Assembly: GCA_963759735.1 (NCBI GenBank)
Contig: CAVXAF010000012.1
Coordinates: forward strand, 124,001 to 188,000
Length of the DNA: 64,000 nucleotides
Direction: 5' to 3'
DNA from: Hyphomicrobium_A sp963759735
GTDB taxonomy: Bacteria; Pseudomonadota; Alphaproteobacteria; Rhizobiales; Hyphomicrobiaceae
Numbering within the stretch: position 1 is the stretch's first letter; each line of letters starts with the position of its first letter. Made by a program: the position numbers and the translations under genes. Of this stretch, positions 32,884-40,409 are shown piece after piece. The notes beneath the pieces are model-generated. The model did no database searches and was not told where the DNA came from. It worked only from the letters and a program-made list of their open reading frames with translations.

Positions 32884-33285
32884 TTACTGCATCGCCGTGG
32901 CGATCAGCGCCTCGATCGAAGCCTTCTTGGTGTCGCCGGCAGAGCGGCCCGTTTCGGTTTTGCCTTTGAAAGCGATCAGCGTGCTCTGCTTGCTCACTTT
33001 GAGGCTTTTCAGAACGTCAGGCTGATTGTCGAAATCGACTTTCAGCACGGTGAGGTCTGCGTATTTGGGATCCTGGTTCAAGGTGCCCAGGACCGCCTGC
33101 TGCGCCTTGCAGACGGGACACCACGGGGCGAAAACGTCGATGAGGACAGGTTTGCCGCTGGTCTGGGCAGCATCGAGAGCCGCCGCGCTGAAAGGCTTCT
33201 CGTCGAAGGCCAATACGGCGCCGGCACTAAAGGCCAAGCTTGCAAGCGAGACGACGGCGATTTTGATTAGGTTGGTGGGGCGCAT
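32884..33285 (-). CDS. Exported thioredoxin-fold protein
   Basis: A 133-residue protein with a signal peptide (IAVVSLASLAFSAGAVLA, cut near residue 26) and a thioredoxin domain with active site APWCPVCKAQ (about 57-66) and the cis-Pro region replaced by KQSTLIAFKG. The CPVC motif suggests a reductant fed by CcdA in the periplasm. ATG 33285 has AGGAG upstream. It is the first gene of a four-gene minus-strand unit with CcdA, cytochrome b and the molybdoenzyme. An internal disulfide exchange role is inferred, not shown. Confidence 0.88.
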   Translation of the reverse strand: MRPTNLIKIAVVSLASLAFSAGAVLAFDEKPFSAAALDAAQTSGKPVLIDVFAPWCPVCKAQQAVLGTLNQDPKYADLTVLKVDFDNQPDVLKSLKVSKQSTLIAFKGKTETGRSAGDTKKASIEALIATAMQ

Positions 33286-33358
33286 TTGGATGCTCCTGGG
33301 GCGCACAAGGTGTCCTCATCCGTACGCGGCAGGGGTCCTGGAAGTTACACCGGCGCTG

Positions 33359-34720
33359 CTAGGCGGGCGCGAAGCGGGCGATGGGGATGCGCAACACGAT
33401 GCGGCAGCCGCGGGCAGGCGCTTCGATCGACAACGATGCGGACCACGCTTCGGCGATATCGCCGACAATAGCGAGACCGAGCCCGGCTGAGCCCGACTGA
33501 TCGAGGCGACCGCCGCGGCGCAGCGCCTCATGCGCGCGCTCGGGCGGGATACCCGGACCGTCGTCGACGACGGCGACCTCAATCATCCCCTTGTCCACCC
33601 GCGCCTTCACGATGACAGAGGATTGCGCGTGGCGTGCCGCATTCTCTGTCAGGTTGCCCAGCGCCTCTGTAAGGTCCTCTTCGTCGATGCGCGCCGTCAG
33701 CGCTACCGGCACATCGACCGTCCAGGCGACGCGCTTGCCTTGCGGCGTGCGCTCCATCACGCGCACGACGCGTTGCGCGACCGTCGCGACATCGACCGCG
33801 GCGTTTCCTGCATTGGCTCCGCTGCGCGCCCGCGTCAACTCCCGCTCCACGTGCCGTCGCATGGTGCCGGCGATGTCTTCGATCTCCTCTGCCAACGCGT
33901 GTTCGCCCTTGGCCTTCAGCCGCTCGGCATCGTCGCTCAACAGCTGCAGCGGCGTCTTGAGGCCGTGGGCGAGGTCGGCGGCGCGGTCGCGCGCCTTGAC
34001 GATCTGGCGCTCGCGGGCATCGAGCAGCGTGTCGATCTCGCGGGCTAGCGGGAGCACCTCGTCGGGGAAGTCAGCCCCGAGGCGGCGCGCCTCGCCCGAT
34101 CCGATGGCGGCGAGCTTGCCCCGCATGGCAGCCAAGGGGCGCAGGCCGATGCTCACCTGAGCCCAGGCTGCGGCGGTGAGCAGGAGCGCGAGAACGACGA
34201 GGTAGGGCAGCAGTGCGCCGGCGAACCGGCTCACCGCGCCGCTGAGATAGACATTGTCGATGGCGACGGCGACGCGCGCCGTCTCGCCGCCCAAGCGCGC
34301 CGGCAGTTTGATGCGCTGCTGCAGCAGGTGCAGGGACTGGTTGTCGGGGCCGGCGACATCGAAGTGGCCGACGGCATCATCGATCTCGCTCTCGGCCGGC
34401 AATGCGATCTCAAAATCCCACAGCGAGCGCGAGCGCAGCACCGGGCCGCCCGGCTCAACGTCCACCTGCCAATAAAGACCCGACAGCGGGTTCTGAAAGC
34501 GCGGATCGGCCGGCGCGCGCGTCACAGCCAGCTGCCCACGCGGCGTGCGGTCGATGCCGGCGATGAGCTGCGCCAGGTGGTTGGACATCTCCGCGTCCAC
34601 CCAGCGTTCGACGTGACGTTGGAACAGCGCCGTTAGGCCGACGGCCGACAAGGCAAGCGCGATGAGAACGAAAGCCGCAGCACCCGCCAGCAGCCGCAAG
34701 CGCAGCGAGCCGAAGCTCAT
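33359..34720 (-). CDS. Sensor histidine kinase (PhoQ-like layout)
   Basis: A 453-residue kinase: membrane helix 1 at about 7-29, periplasmic sensor of about 130 residues, helix 2 at about 168-190, HAMP-like linker, H-box DLAHGLKTPLQLL, N-box NLTENAARHAQ, G1 DDGPGIP and G2 SAGLGLAIVGD. The ATG overlaps the response regulator stop by four bases. Together with the upstream PepSY gene it forms a pepSY-RR-HK operon, an arrangement known for envelope-sensing PhoPQ-like pairs. The signal is unknown. Confidence 0.92.
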   Translation of the reverse strand: MSFGSLRLRLLAGAAAFVLIALALSAVGLTALFQRHVERWVDAEMSNHLAQLIAGIDRTPRGQLAVTRAPADPRFQNPLSGLYWQVDVEPGGPVLRSRSLWDFEIALPAESEIDDAVGHFDVAGPDNQSLHLLQQRIKLPARLGGETARVAVAIDNVYLSGAVSRFAGALLPYLVVLALLLTAAAWAQVSIGLRPLAAMRGKLAAIGSGEARRLGADFPDEVLPLAREIDTLLDARERQIVKARDRAADLAHGLKTPLQLLSDDAERLKAKGEHALAEEIEDIAGTMRRHVERELTRARSGANAGNAAVDVATVAQRVVRVMERTPQGKRVAWTVDVPVALTARIDEEDLTEALGNLTENAARHAQSSVIVKARVDKGMIEVAVVDDGPGIPPERAHEALRRGGRLDQSGSAGLGLAIVGDIAEAWSASLSIEAPARGCRIVLRIPIARFAPA

Positions 34721-35382
34721 GGGGGCGCATCCGCGATGAGATAACCGAACCCGCGGCGCGTCTCGATGGCCTCGGCGCCGAGCTTCTTGCGCAGGCGCAT
34801 GATCAGCGCCTCGAGCGCGTTGGCGTTGCGCGCATCGTCATCGCCATAGAGGTGTTCGATCAACTCGTGGGGCGGCACCACGCGACCCTTGTGATGCATC
34901 AGGTAAGCGATGAGCCGGTATTCGAGCGGCGAGGTCGGCACCGGGGCGCCGCCGGCCGTGACGCGCATCTGGCGCGTGTCGAGAGATAGACAGCCGGCCT
35001 CGATGACGGCACTTCCCTGTCCCGTCGAGCGGCGGATGAGGGCACGCACGCGCGCCAGCAACTCCTCGGTACGAAACGGCTTGGCGAGGTAGTCGTCGGC
35101 GCCGGCATCGATGCCCTCGACGCGTTCGGGCCACGCGCTGCGTGCTGTCAACACCAGTACCGGCATGTTGCGACCGTCGGCACGCCACCGCTTCAGTACC
35201 GCCAGACCGTCCATGCTCGGCAAGCCGAGATCGAGCACGATGAGGTCGTAGGATTCGGTGTCGCCGCGAAACCAGGCGTCCTCACCGTCGGCCGACACAT
35301 CGCAGGTATAGCCAGCGGCATCGAGCGCCGACTTGATGCCCTCGCTGATGCGCGGTTCGTCCTCGACCACCAGCAGCCGCAT
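34717..35382 (-). CDS. OmpR-family response regulator, partner of the PhoQ-like kinase
   Basis: A 221-residue regulator. Receiver domain: acidic pair VEDEP at 6-10, phospho-Asp in LIVLDLGLPSMDG near 51, Lys in LAKPFRTEEL near 101. DNA-binding winged helix: PLEYRLIAYLMHHKGRVVPPHELIEHLYGDDDARNANALEALIMRLRKKLG. The start overlaps the pepSY stop (TGATG) and the stop overlaps the kinase start (ATGA). The symmetric CTGAC/GTCAG repeats at 35723-35761 have the 11-base spacing expected for this class of regulator. Confidence 0.93.
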   Translation of the reverse strand: MRLLVVEDEPRISEGIKSALDAAGYTCDVSADGEDAWFRGDTESYDLIVLDLGLPSMDGLAVLKRWRADGRNMPVLVLTARSAWPERVEGIDAGADDYLAKPFRTEELLARVRALIRRSTGQGSAVIEAGCLSLDTRQMRVTAGGAPVPTSPLEYRLIAYLMHHKGRVVPPHELIEHLYGDDDARNANALEALIMRLRKKLGAEAIETRRGFGYLIADAPP

Positions 35383-35693
35383 CAGCCGTCGTCCTCGACC
35401 TTCAATATCCTGCCGGATGCGGCGTCGGCTTCTACTTCCTGCACGCGGCCATTGGGGCGCAGCAACTTAAGCTCGTAAACGTATTTGCCGTCTTCGAACT
35501 CGAGTTCGACCTCGATGATCTTGCCGGGGATATTGCCAGTCACCGAGTTCAAGATTTCCGCCAGCGGTTTGATCCGCCCCTCGCTCAACAGCCGCTTGGC
35601 CACTTCGGGGCCGACATCTTCGGCGTGCACGCCGCCGGCAAGCGCCAAAGCCAGGGCGGCGGCGAGTGGGCCAGAGCGAAAGAGGTTGCGCAT
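35382..35693 (-). CDS. Small exported PepSY-domain protein (operon member)
   Basis: A 103-residue product with a signal peptide (SGPLAAALALALAGGVHA, cut near residue 22) and a PepSY-type domain: RIKPLAEILNSVTGNIPGKIIEVELEFEDGKYVYELKLL and EVEADAASGRILKVEDD. Two ATGs, 35699 and 35693, follow an AGAGG; 35693 has the better spacing of about seven bases. It heads the minus-strand unit with the response regulator and kinase. A second, divergent PepSY gene lies at 35840. PepSY proteins are thought to modulate peptidases or sensors in the envelope. Confidence 0.85.
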   Translation of the reverse strand: MRNLFRSGPLAAALALALAGGVHAEDVGPEVAKRLLSEGRIKPLAEILNSVTGNIPGKIIEVELEFEDGKYVYELKLLRPNGRVQEVEADAASGRILKVEDDG

Positions 35694-35722
35694 CAACATG
35701 CCTCTAATTTGCAGGTCAATCA

Positions 35723-35761
35723 CTGACAACTTGCTGACGACAGCGGTCAGAGTGGTGTCAG
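35723..35761. promoter_or_regulatory. Symmetrical operator of four CTGAC/GTCAG half-sites
   Basis: CTGAC at 35723 and 35734, and its complement GTCAG at 35746 and 35757, form two tandem pairs, each with an 11-base period, facing each other across eight bases. The site lies midway between the two divergent PepSY genes (30 and 79 bases from their starts). This is the classic layout of OmpR/PhoB-type dimers, here one per direction. Confidence 0.75.
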
Positions 35762-35839
35762 GGCCGCTCTGCCATGGTGCACAACAGCCGGCCATCCTGC
35801 CGGTGCGCAACAAGACGCAATCATATGGAGGCGCAACTC

Positions 35840-36127
35840 ATGCGTAACTATCTCATCCTTCCTATCCTGGGCCTCGCCGTGGCCGCGGCTACCCCGGCTG
35901 CTGCCGTCGATGATTATTCCAAGTCGGGCCGCTTGAATGTGCCGCGCGACCAGTGGATGACCCCGGCGCAGGTGTCGGCGAAGCTCTCGACGCTCGGCTA
36001 TAAGGTGACAGAGATCGAAACCGATGACGGGGCCTATGAGGTCGACCTCATCGACAAGAACGGCATGCGCACCGAGGCGCACGTTCATCCCGCGACCGGC
36101 GAGTTGCTGGTTGGCTACGACGACTGA
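35840..36127 (+). CDS. Small exported PepSY-like protein (divergent copy)
   Basis: A 95-residue product with a signal peptide (ILPILGLAVAAATPAAA, cut near residue 22) and a PepSY-like repeat: MTPAQVSAKLSTLGYKVTEIETDDGAYEVDLIDKNGMRTEAHVHPATGELL. ATG 35840 has GGAGGCG upstream. It is transcribed away from the pepSY-RR-HK operon and shares the symmetrical operator with it. It is followed by a strong terminator and so is a single-gene unit. The pairing suggests it is the main output of the two-component system. Confidence 0.87.
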   Translation: MRNYLILPILGLAVAAATPAAAVDDYSKSGRLNVPRDQWMTPAQVSAKLSTLGYKVTEIETDDGAYEVDLIDKNGMRTEAHVHPATGELLVGYDD

Positions 36128-36137
36128 TAACCCGATG

Positions 36138-36163
36138 GCGGCCGGGGATAACCCGGCCGCTTT
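36138..36163 (+). terminator. Rho-independent terminator
   Basis: Perfect 9-base stem GCGGCCGGG / CCCGGCCGC with a 5-base loop, then TTTCGCTTTT, 10 bases after the PepSY gene stop. Confidence 0.88.
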
Positions 36164-36220
36164 CGCTTTTAGGAATACACCTGCAGGCGCCACGCTCAGG
36201 CTTTCAGTCCGCCGACAAGG

Positions 36221-36604
36221 TCAGCGCCACAGCCCCAGGTCTTCCCATTTGTCTTCCGGGATTTCCGCGCCGAGTTGATAGGTGAAGGTCAGCGCCTTCA
36301 TCTGATCGGCCGTCACATCACATTTGAAGCTGAGCGCGTACCAGTGAGCCTTGGCGCGTACCGCACCACCTTTGGTCGCCACCTGAGTGCCGGTGTACTT
36401 CGCGCGCCCGGTGATGCTCGTCTTTAGGCGATCGGCTTTTGGCAGCTTGCCGTCGCGGCGGATCGTGTCGATCCCCTTGATCACGCAGACCTGGTGGGCG
36501 CGTTCCTCTGGGTCGAGCTTCTGCAATTGCTGCTCCATAGTGCCGGCCACGGCCGACCCGGGCCACGCCAGCAGCGCCGCCCAGAGCTTCAAGTTCAGCC
36601 TCAT
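36221..36604 (-). CDS. DUF930 family exported protein
   Basis: A 127-residue protein with a signal peptide (LKLWAALLAWPGSAVAG) and the DUF930 core: LDPEERAHQVCVIKGIDTIRRD, KADRLKTSITGRAKYTGT, AHWYALSFKCDVTADQMKAL, ending EDKWEDLGLWR. Two Cys (VCVI and FKCD) may pair. DUF930 is known from Hyphomicrobiales and has no assigned function. ATG 36604 has GGGGGAAG upstream. It is convergent with the PepSY gene. The region 36605-36801 upstream holds no gene. Confidence 0.85.
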   Translation of the reverse strand: MRLNLKLWAALLAWPGSAVAGTMEQQLQKLDPEERAHQVCVIKGIDTIRRDGKLPKADRLKTSITGRAKYTGTQVATKGGAVRAKAHWYALSFKCDVTADQMKALTFTYQLGAEIPEDKWEDLGLWR

Positions 36605-36801
36605 GTCTTCCCCCGGAACGCGTTCGCACACTTGGCGTACTTTTGCTCGTCGTGATCCCTCTGCTTGATGAGCGGAAAATCGGGCGGCGGTAAGACCTTG
36701 ACGCGCCGCGACAGACAACGCACGTTGGCCGCAGATCCATAACATTTGGAGGGGAAGCGGCGGGGCGGTGAGCAGCTATTCTTTATACCCGTGGGGGCGC
36801 C

Positions 36802-37179
36802 ATGGCCGATGACTTGGTCCCCTCCGACGTGCGCGAGTTCCTCCTCACGTATATAGAGTCGGTCGCCCAGCTCGAGGCGCTGCTGTTGCTGATGAACAAG
36901 CCCGAAGCCACGTGGACGGCGGCCAGCGTCGCCGCGCACCTCTACATCGAAGAGAGCCAGGCGAGAGAGGTGCTTGAGCGCCTGTGTGCCAGCGGGCTCG
37001 CGGGGTGTGCCAAGCTCACCTTCTGGTTCAACGGCGATCCGTCGGGGCAACGTGAGATCGTGGAACGCCTGGCCGCGCTCTACCGCAACCACCTCATTCC
37101 GGTTACCAACCTGATCCACGCCAAACCATCGGGCGCCCGCGCGTTCGCGGCGGCATTTAAGTTGCGAAAGGACCGATGA
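36802..37179 (+). CDS. Winged-helix-like hypothetical protein upstream of two DUF5985 genes
   Basis: A 125-residue soluble protein. LTYIESVAQLEALLLLMNKPEATWTAASVAAHLYIEESQAREVLERLCASGLAG (about 14-68) reads as a helix-turn-helix: a helix, then a recognition-like helix and a wing (AKLTFWFNG). It could bind DNA or be a protein-interaction winged helix. It lies three bases before the first of two small membrane proteins, so one operon. No family name can be given. Confidence 0.7.
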   Translation: MADDLVPSDVREFLLTYIESVAQLEALLLLMNKPEATWTAASVAAHLYIEESQAREVLERLCASGLAGCAKLTFWFNGDPSGQREIVERLAALYRNHLIPVTNLIHAKPSGARAFAAAFKLRKDR

Positions 37180-37182
37180 TCC

Positions 37183-37440
37183 ATGGGACCGATCATCTAC
37201 TCTTTATGCTCGCTCGCGGCCGCCACATGCGCGGTGCTGTTGCTGCAGGCCTACCTCCGCGGAGGCTATCGGTTGCTGCTGTGGAGCGGGTTGTGCTTCG
37301 TCGGCTTGACCTTGAACAACCTGATCCTGGTCGCTGACAAGGTCCTTGTTCCGCACATCGACCTGTCGGTCTGGCGCACGTCCGCGGCACTCGTTGCGAT
37401 GATCGTGCTGCTGTACGGTCTCATCTGGGACGCTGAATGA
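37183..37440 (+). CDS. DUF5985 family small membrane protein (first copy)
   Basis: An 85-residue protein with three helices: IYSLCSLAAATCAVLLLQAYL, LLLWSGLCFVGLTLNNLILVAD, and RTSAALVAMIVLLYGLIWD. The pattern fits the DUF5985 family, of unknown function. It sits between the winged-helix gene (three bases) and a second protein of the same type, whose ATG overlaps its stop. The pair probably forms a hetero-oligomer in the inner membrane (inference). Confidence 0.75.
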   Translation: MGPIIYSLCSLAAATCAVLLLQAYLRGGYRLLLWSGLCFVGLTLNNLILVADKVLVPHIDLSVWRTSAALVAMIVLLYGLIWDAE

Positions 37441-37715
37441 TGAACGCTGAGTTCTACGCAATGCTGATGGGTGCCGTGGCCATGGCGTCGCTGGTGGCCA
37501 CGCTCTTCTTCTTGCGCTTCTGGTGGCAAACGCGCGATCAGCTGTTTTTATTCTTTGCGGCTGCCTTCGCGCTCGATGCGGTTTCGCGCGTGGCACTCGG
37601 GTTTAGCCACCCAGCCGAAGAACTCGAGCCATTCTACTACCTAGCGCGCCTGATCATGTTCGGCCTGATCATCGCCGGCATCATTCAGAAAAACAGGCCG
37701 CGCCGCTCCGATTGA
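37437..37715 (+). CDS. DUF5985 family small membrane protein (second copy)
   Basis: A 92-residue protein with three helices: FYAMLMGAVAMASLVATLFFLRFW, LFLFFAAAFALDAVSRVALGF and PFYYLARLIMFGLIIAGIIQ, with a basic end NRPRRSD. It is similar in layout to the gene just before it, and its start overlaps that gene's stop by four bases. It is the third gene of a winged-helix / DUF5985 / DUF5985 unit. The function is unknown. Confidence 0.75.
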   Translation: MMNAEFYAMLMGAVAMASLVATLFFLRFWWQTRDQLFLFFAAAFALDAVSRVALGFSHPAEELEPFYYLARLIMFGLIIAGIIQKNRPRRSD

Positions 37716-37765
37716 CCGCCGCAGCTTGCTAGCCTGCGGGCCTGGAGTGCAAGCCGACCCGCTCG

Positions 37766-38431
37766 TCAGCGATTGAGGGCAACGACCAGTGCTTTCGGAT
37801 TGCCGCCGTTGTCGCTGATGAAGCTCTGGAACAAGTTGTCGAGGAAGGACGTCATCCAGAATCCGATCACCTGGGCGTCGCGCACCTTGTAAGTATTTCC
37901 GCGCTTAACGACGAGCCAGCGCACGTCATAGCTGTCGCCGCTGCCCAGGGTGATGCGGCTGTCAACATAGGTGCCGCGCGCATCTTCCTTCGACTGGGCC
38001 GTGACGGTGAAGCGGGCTACCGGATACTTCGGCGCTTCCTTCGAGGCATACCGAGCGATGAAGTTGATCATGCCGTTGTAGTAGACCGGCCGGTCGGTCT
38101 TGGGCAGGCTGCGAGCATATTCGCCCAGCGCGCTGATGCCGATCGAGGGAACGTCGGCGTTGGAGTTCAGCACCATGGCGAACTGCGAGGTCGAGCGCGA
38201 CCTTGAGGCGGCGAGCAACTCGTTGCCAACGCGCTTCATGAACCCAGCGGGGCTCTCGCGGCGGACGACCGGAGCAGCGTCGCCAGTGACGGGCGCCGCC
38301 GGTGCCGCTTTTTGGAGGGCGGGAGCCTGGGCTGCCGCCGTCAAGGGCGTCGCCACCAGGGCCAAGCAAGCGAGTGTCAGGGCAGACAATATGTGGCGCT
38401 GTTGCGCCAGCGACGTCACGGATAACAGCAT
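37766..38431 (-). CDS. MlaC/Ttg2D-type periplasmic phospholipid-binding protein
   Basis: A 221-residue exported protein. The signal peptide is ILSALTLACLALVATPLTAAA; the mature part has the MlaC-fold stretches SIGISALGEYARSLPKTDRPVYYNGMINFIARYA, YVDSRITLGSGDSYDVRWLVVKRGNTYKVRDAQVIGFWM and a C-terminal DNLFQSFISDNGGNPKALV. MlaC shuttles phospholipids between membranes. No mlaFEDB genes are nearby. ATG 38431 has GGGAG upstream; the frame is open far upstream without support. Confidence 0.88.
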   Translation of the reverse strand: MLLSVTSLAQQRHILSALTLACLALVATPLTAAAQAPALQKAAPAAPVTGDAAPVVRRESPAGFMKRVGNELLAASRSRSTSQFAMVLNSNADVPSIGISALGEYARSLPKTDRPVYYNGMINFIARYASKEAPKYPVARFTVTAQSKEDARGTYVDSRITLGSGDSYDVRWLVVKRGNTYKVRDAQVIGFWMTSFLDNLFQSFISDNGGNPKALVVALNR

Positions 38432-38585
38432 TCGATCGGGCTCCCACCTGAGGGGGTACAAACTTTCAACGGCGGCCGCTTGAACGCCGACCTGCCCTCG
38501 CCTCGTCAGCTTTATTAGCCATGTGAGGCATCTTTCAGTCAAAGGCTGGACCACGAAAAAGTCGATTTTTTGGACGGCAAGGACG

Positions 38586-39215
38586 TCATGCATGGGCGGC
38601 ATCCAGTAGAGGCGTTGCGGCAACCCGCGGCCGTAGACCCTTGAAGCGGTAGAGTTCGGCGGGCGGGATCTGTTGGTGGTCGAGCATCTTGGCGACCCCG
38701 TCGACCTCGCTCTGCAATGTCCTCGGCGCCACACTCAAGAGCACGGATTTTGCGCGCTCGGGGTGGACGAGGATTATCTCGTGGCGGGTTCCCGACAAGG
38801 AGGCGCGTACGTGATGTGCAACACCGGCGTAGGAGCCCAGCGGCGCAGACCAAACCCAGGAGCGGAAATAACCGCCTTCCGTGACCGTCACGACGCCGTG
38901 GGCGATATCCACGGTGCGCGTGGTCGCCAAGCGATCGATCAGCCGTTTGGTGGGCAGCGCTATGAGATAAACGAGAAAACCGACGGCAGCTAGGATCTCC
39001 ATGCCCTGCACAGGGTGGTCCCCGATAAATGTGCGTGCCGTGGGAGTCAGGATTGCCGCGACGACGGCGAGAGCGGCAATGATAGCCGCGCAGGTGACGG
39101 GAACGACAAGCGTTAGAAAAGCGGTGGCCGAGCGCTGCGAGCAGGTCTGGGTGAGGCGAAGCGGCAGGTTGGCAGGCATGGGTGGCTCGACCCGGTCGTA
39201 GATGGCAACGCGCAT
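38586..39215 (-). CDS. Hypothetical membrane protein, two helices
   Basis: A 209-residue protein with two adjacent membrane helices (SATAFLTLVVPVTCAAIIAALAVVAAIL, about 27-54, and GMEILAAVGFLVYLIALPT, about 70-88), followed by a soluble domain: VDIAHGVVTVTEGGYFRSWVWSAPL, GTRHEIILVHPERAKSVLLSVAPRTLQSEVD. The layout resembles proteins with a PH-like soluble domain after two helices, but no family is claimed. ATG 39215 is used; no strong ribosome site is seen. It is divergent from the ArsR-methyltransferase gene. Confidence 0.6.
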   Translation of the reverse strand: MRVAIYDRVEPPMPANLPLRLTQTCSQRSATAFLTLVVPVTCAAIIAALAVVAAILTPTARTFIGDHPVQGMEILAAVGFLVYLIALPTKRLIDRLATTRTVDIAHGVVTVTEGGYFRSWVWSAPLGSYAGVAHHVRASLSGTRHEIILVHPERAKSVLLSVAPRTLQSEVDGVAKMLDHQQIPPAELYRFKGLRPRVAATPLLDAAHA

Positions 39216-39325
39216 GGGGTGTCCGCAGCTTGAAGTCCTAGTGATGAACGCTAAACGCGCTGTGCTTACTTTCGCGTTAACGCTTGTGCCGAAAAGAAGC
39301 CCTGTTGGTTGCTGTCCAGCACTGC

Positions 39326-39353
39326 TTGACACATAAACATATCTTTATATGAT
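39326..39353 (+). promoter_or_regulatory. Promoter with AT-rich palindrome before the met regulator gene
   Basis: TTGACA at 39326-39331 and TATGAT at 39348-39353 with a 16-base spacer make a sigma-70-type promoter. The spacer contains ATAAACATATCTTTAT (39333-39348), a palindrome broken at one position pair. It fits an operator by which the ArsR-type regulator would block its own promoter and the metF-metH genes. Confidence 0.65.
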
Positions 39354-39377
39354 CCGGCCGAAATGGAGGCGCCTGCG

Positions 39378-40409
39378 GTGTCCGGATCATTTGCCAGCGA
39401 TGACATCGTCACGGCGCTCAAGGCAGCCGCCGAGCCGACGCGCCTGCGCATCCTGCTTCTCCTTGCGGGCGGCGAATTGAGCGTCAAGGACCTGACAGTC
39501 ATCCTCGGCCAGAGCCAGCCCCGTATCAGCCGGCACTTGAAGCTGCTCGCCGAGGCAGGCCTGATCGAGCGCTTCCGCGAGGGCAGCTGGGCCTATTTCC
39601 ACGTCTCCGATCGCTCCGCCGGCGGCCGGCTGGCGCTCGACATTCTGGCTCTGGTAGACGGCGGGGACCGCGTCGTCGCGCGCGACCGCGAACGGGCAGA
39701 AGCCCTGAAGCGGGAACGCGAGGCCACGGCGCAGACCTATTTCCAGTCGCATGCCGCCGACTGGGACCGCATACGGGCGCTGCATATTGCCGAGCAGGAT
39801 GTCGAAGCGGCTATCGTCGAAGCGCTCGGGCACGGGCCGTTCAAGCTGCTCGTCGACCTGGGCACGGGGACCGGGCGCATCCTCGAGCTTCTGGCCGACC
39901 GCTACGAGCGCGGCATCGGCTTTGACCTCAGCAACGCCATGCTCGCCTACGCGCGTAGCAACCTCTCGAAGGCGAGGCTGGTGCGTGCGCAGGTGCGCCA
40001 CGGCGACCTTTATGCCTTGAGCCTGCCAGACGGCGTCGCCGATGCCGTCGTCATGCACCAGGTGCTCCACTTCCTATCCGATCCGGCGCTCGCCATCCGC
40101 GAGGCAGCGCGCGTACTGGCGCCCGGCGGACGGCTGCTGATCGTCGACTTCGCGCCGCACGATCTGGAGTTCCTGCGCGAGGAGCACGCGCACGATCGGC
40201 TGGGTTTTGCCCCCGCACAGGTCGACAACTGGATGAAGGATGCCGGCCTTGCTCCGGCGGTCCAACGCGATCTCGCGCCAGCGGCGAATTCTGCGCCGCA
40301 AGCGCTCACCGTATCGCTGTGGCTCGGCGAGCGCCCGGGCACGGCAATGCAAGACGCGGCAACGCTAGACAAGCCGGCGCGCACGCGCGCCTTGCAGGAG
40401 GCTCCCTGA
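39378..40409 (+). CDS. ArsR-family regulator fused to a SAM methyltransferase
   Basis: A 343-residue fusion. N-terminal ArsR/SmtB winged helix: VTALKAAAEPTRLRILLLLAGGELSVKDLTVILGQSQPRISRHLKLLAEAGLIE (about 9-62). A linker follows, then a class I methyltransferase with LLVDLGTGTGRILELLADRY (SAM site, about 155-174), HGDLYALSLPDGVADAVVMHQVLHFL. GTG 39378 is chosen since GGAGGC lies seven bases before it and the predicted transcription start is about 39360; the ATG at 39363 would leave almost no leader. Such fusions precede met genes in Alphaproteobacteria and are linked to SAH/SAM sensing (SahR-like). Confidence 0.88.
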   Translation: MSGSFASDDIVTALKAAAEPTRLRILLLLAGGELSVKDLTVILGQSQPRISRHLKLLAEAGLIERFREGSWAYFHVSDRSAGGRLALDILALVDGGDRVVARDRERAEALKREREATAQTYFQSHAADWDRIRALHIAEQDVEAAIVEALGHGPFKLLVDLGTGTGRILELLADRYERGIGFDLSNAMLAYARSNLSKARLVRAQVRHGDLYALSLPDGVADAVVMHQVLHFLSDPALAIREAARVLAPGGRLLIVDFAPHDLEFLREEHAHDRLGFAPAQVDNWMKDAGLAPAVQRDLAPAANSAPQALTVSLWLGERPGTAMQDAATLDKPARTRALQEAP

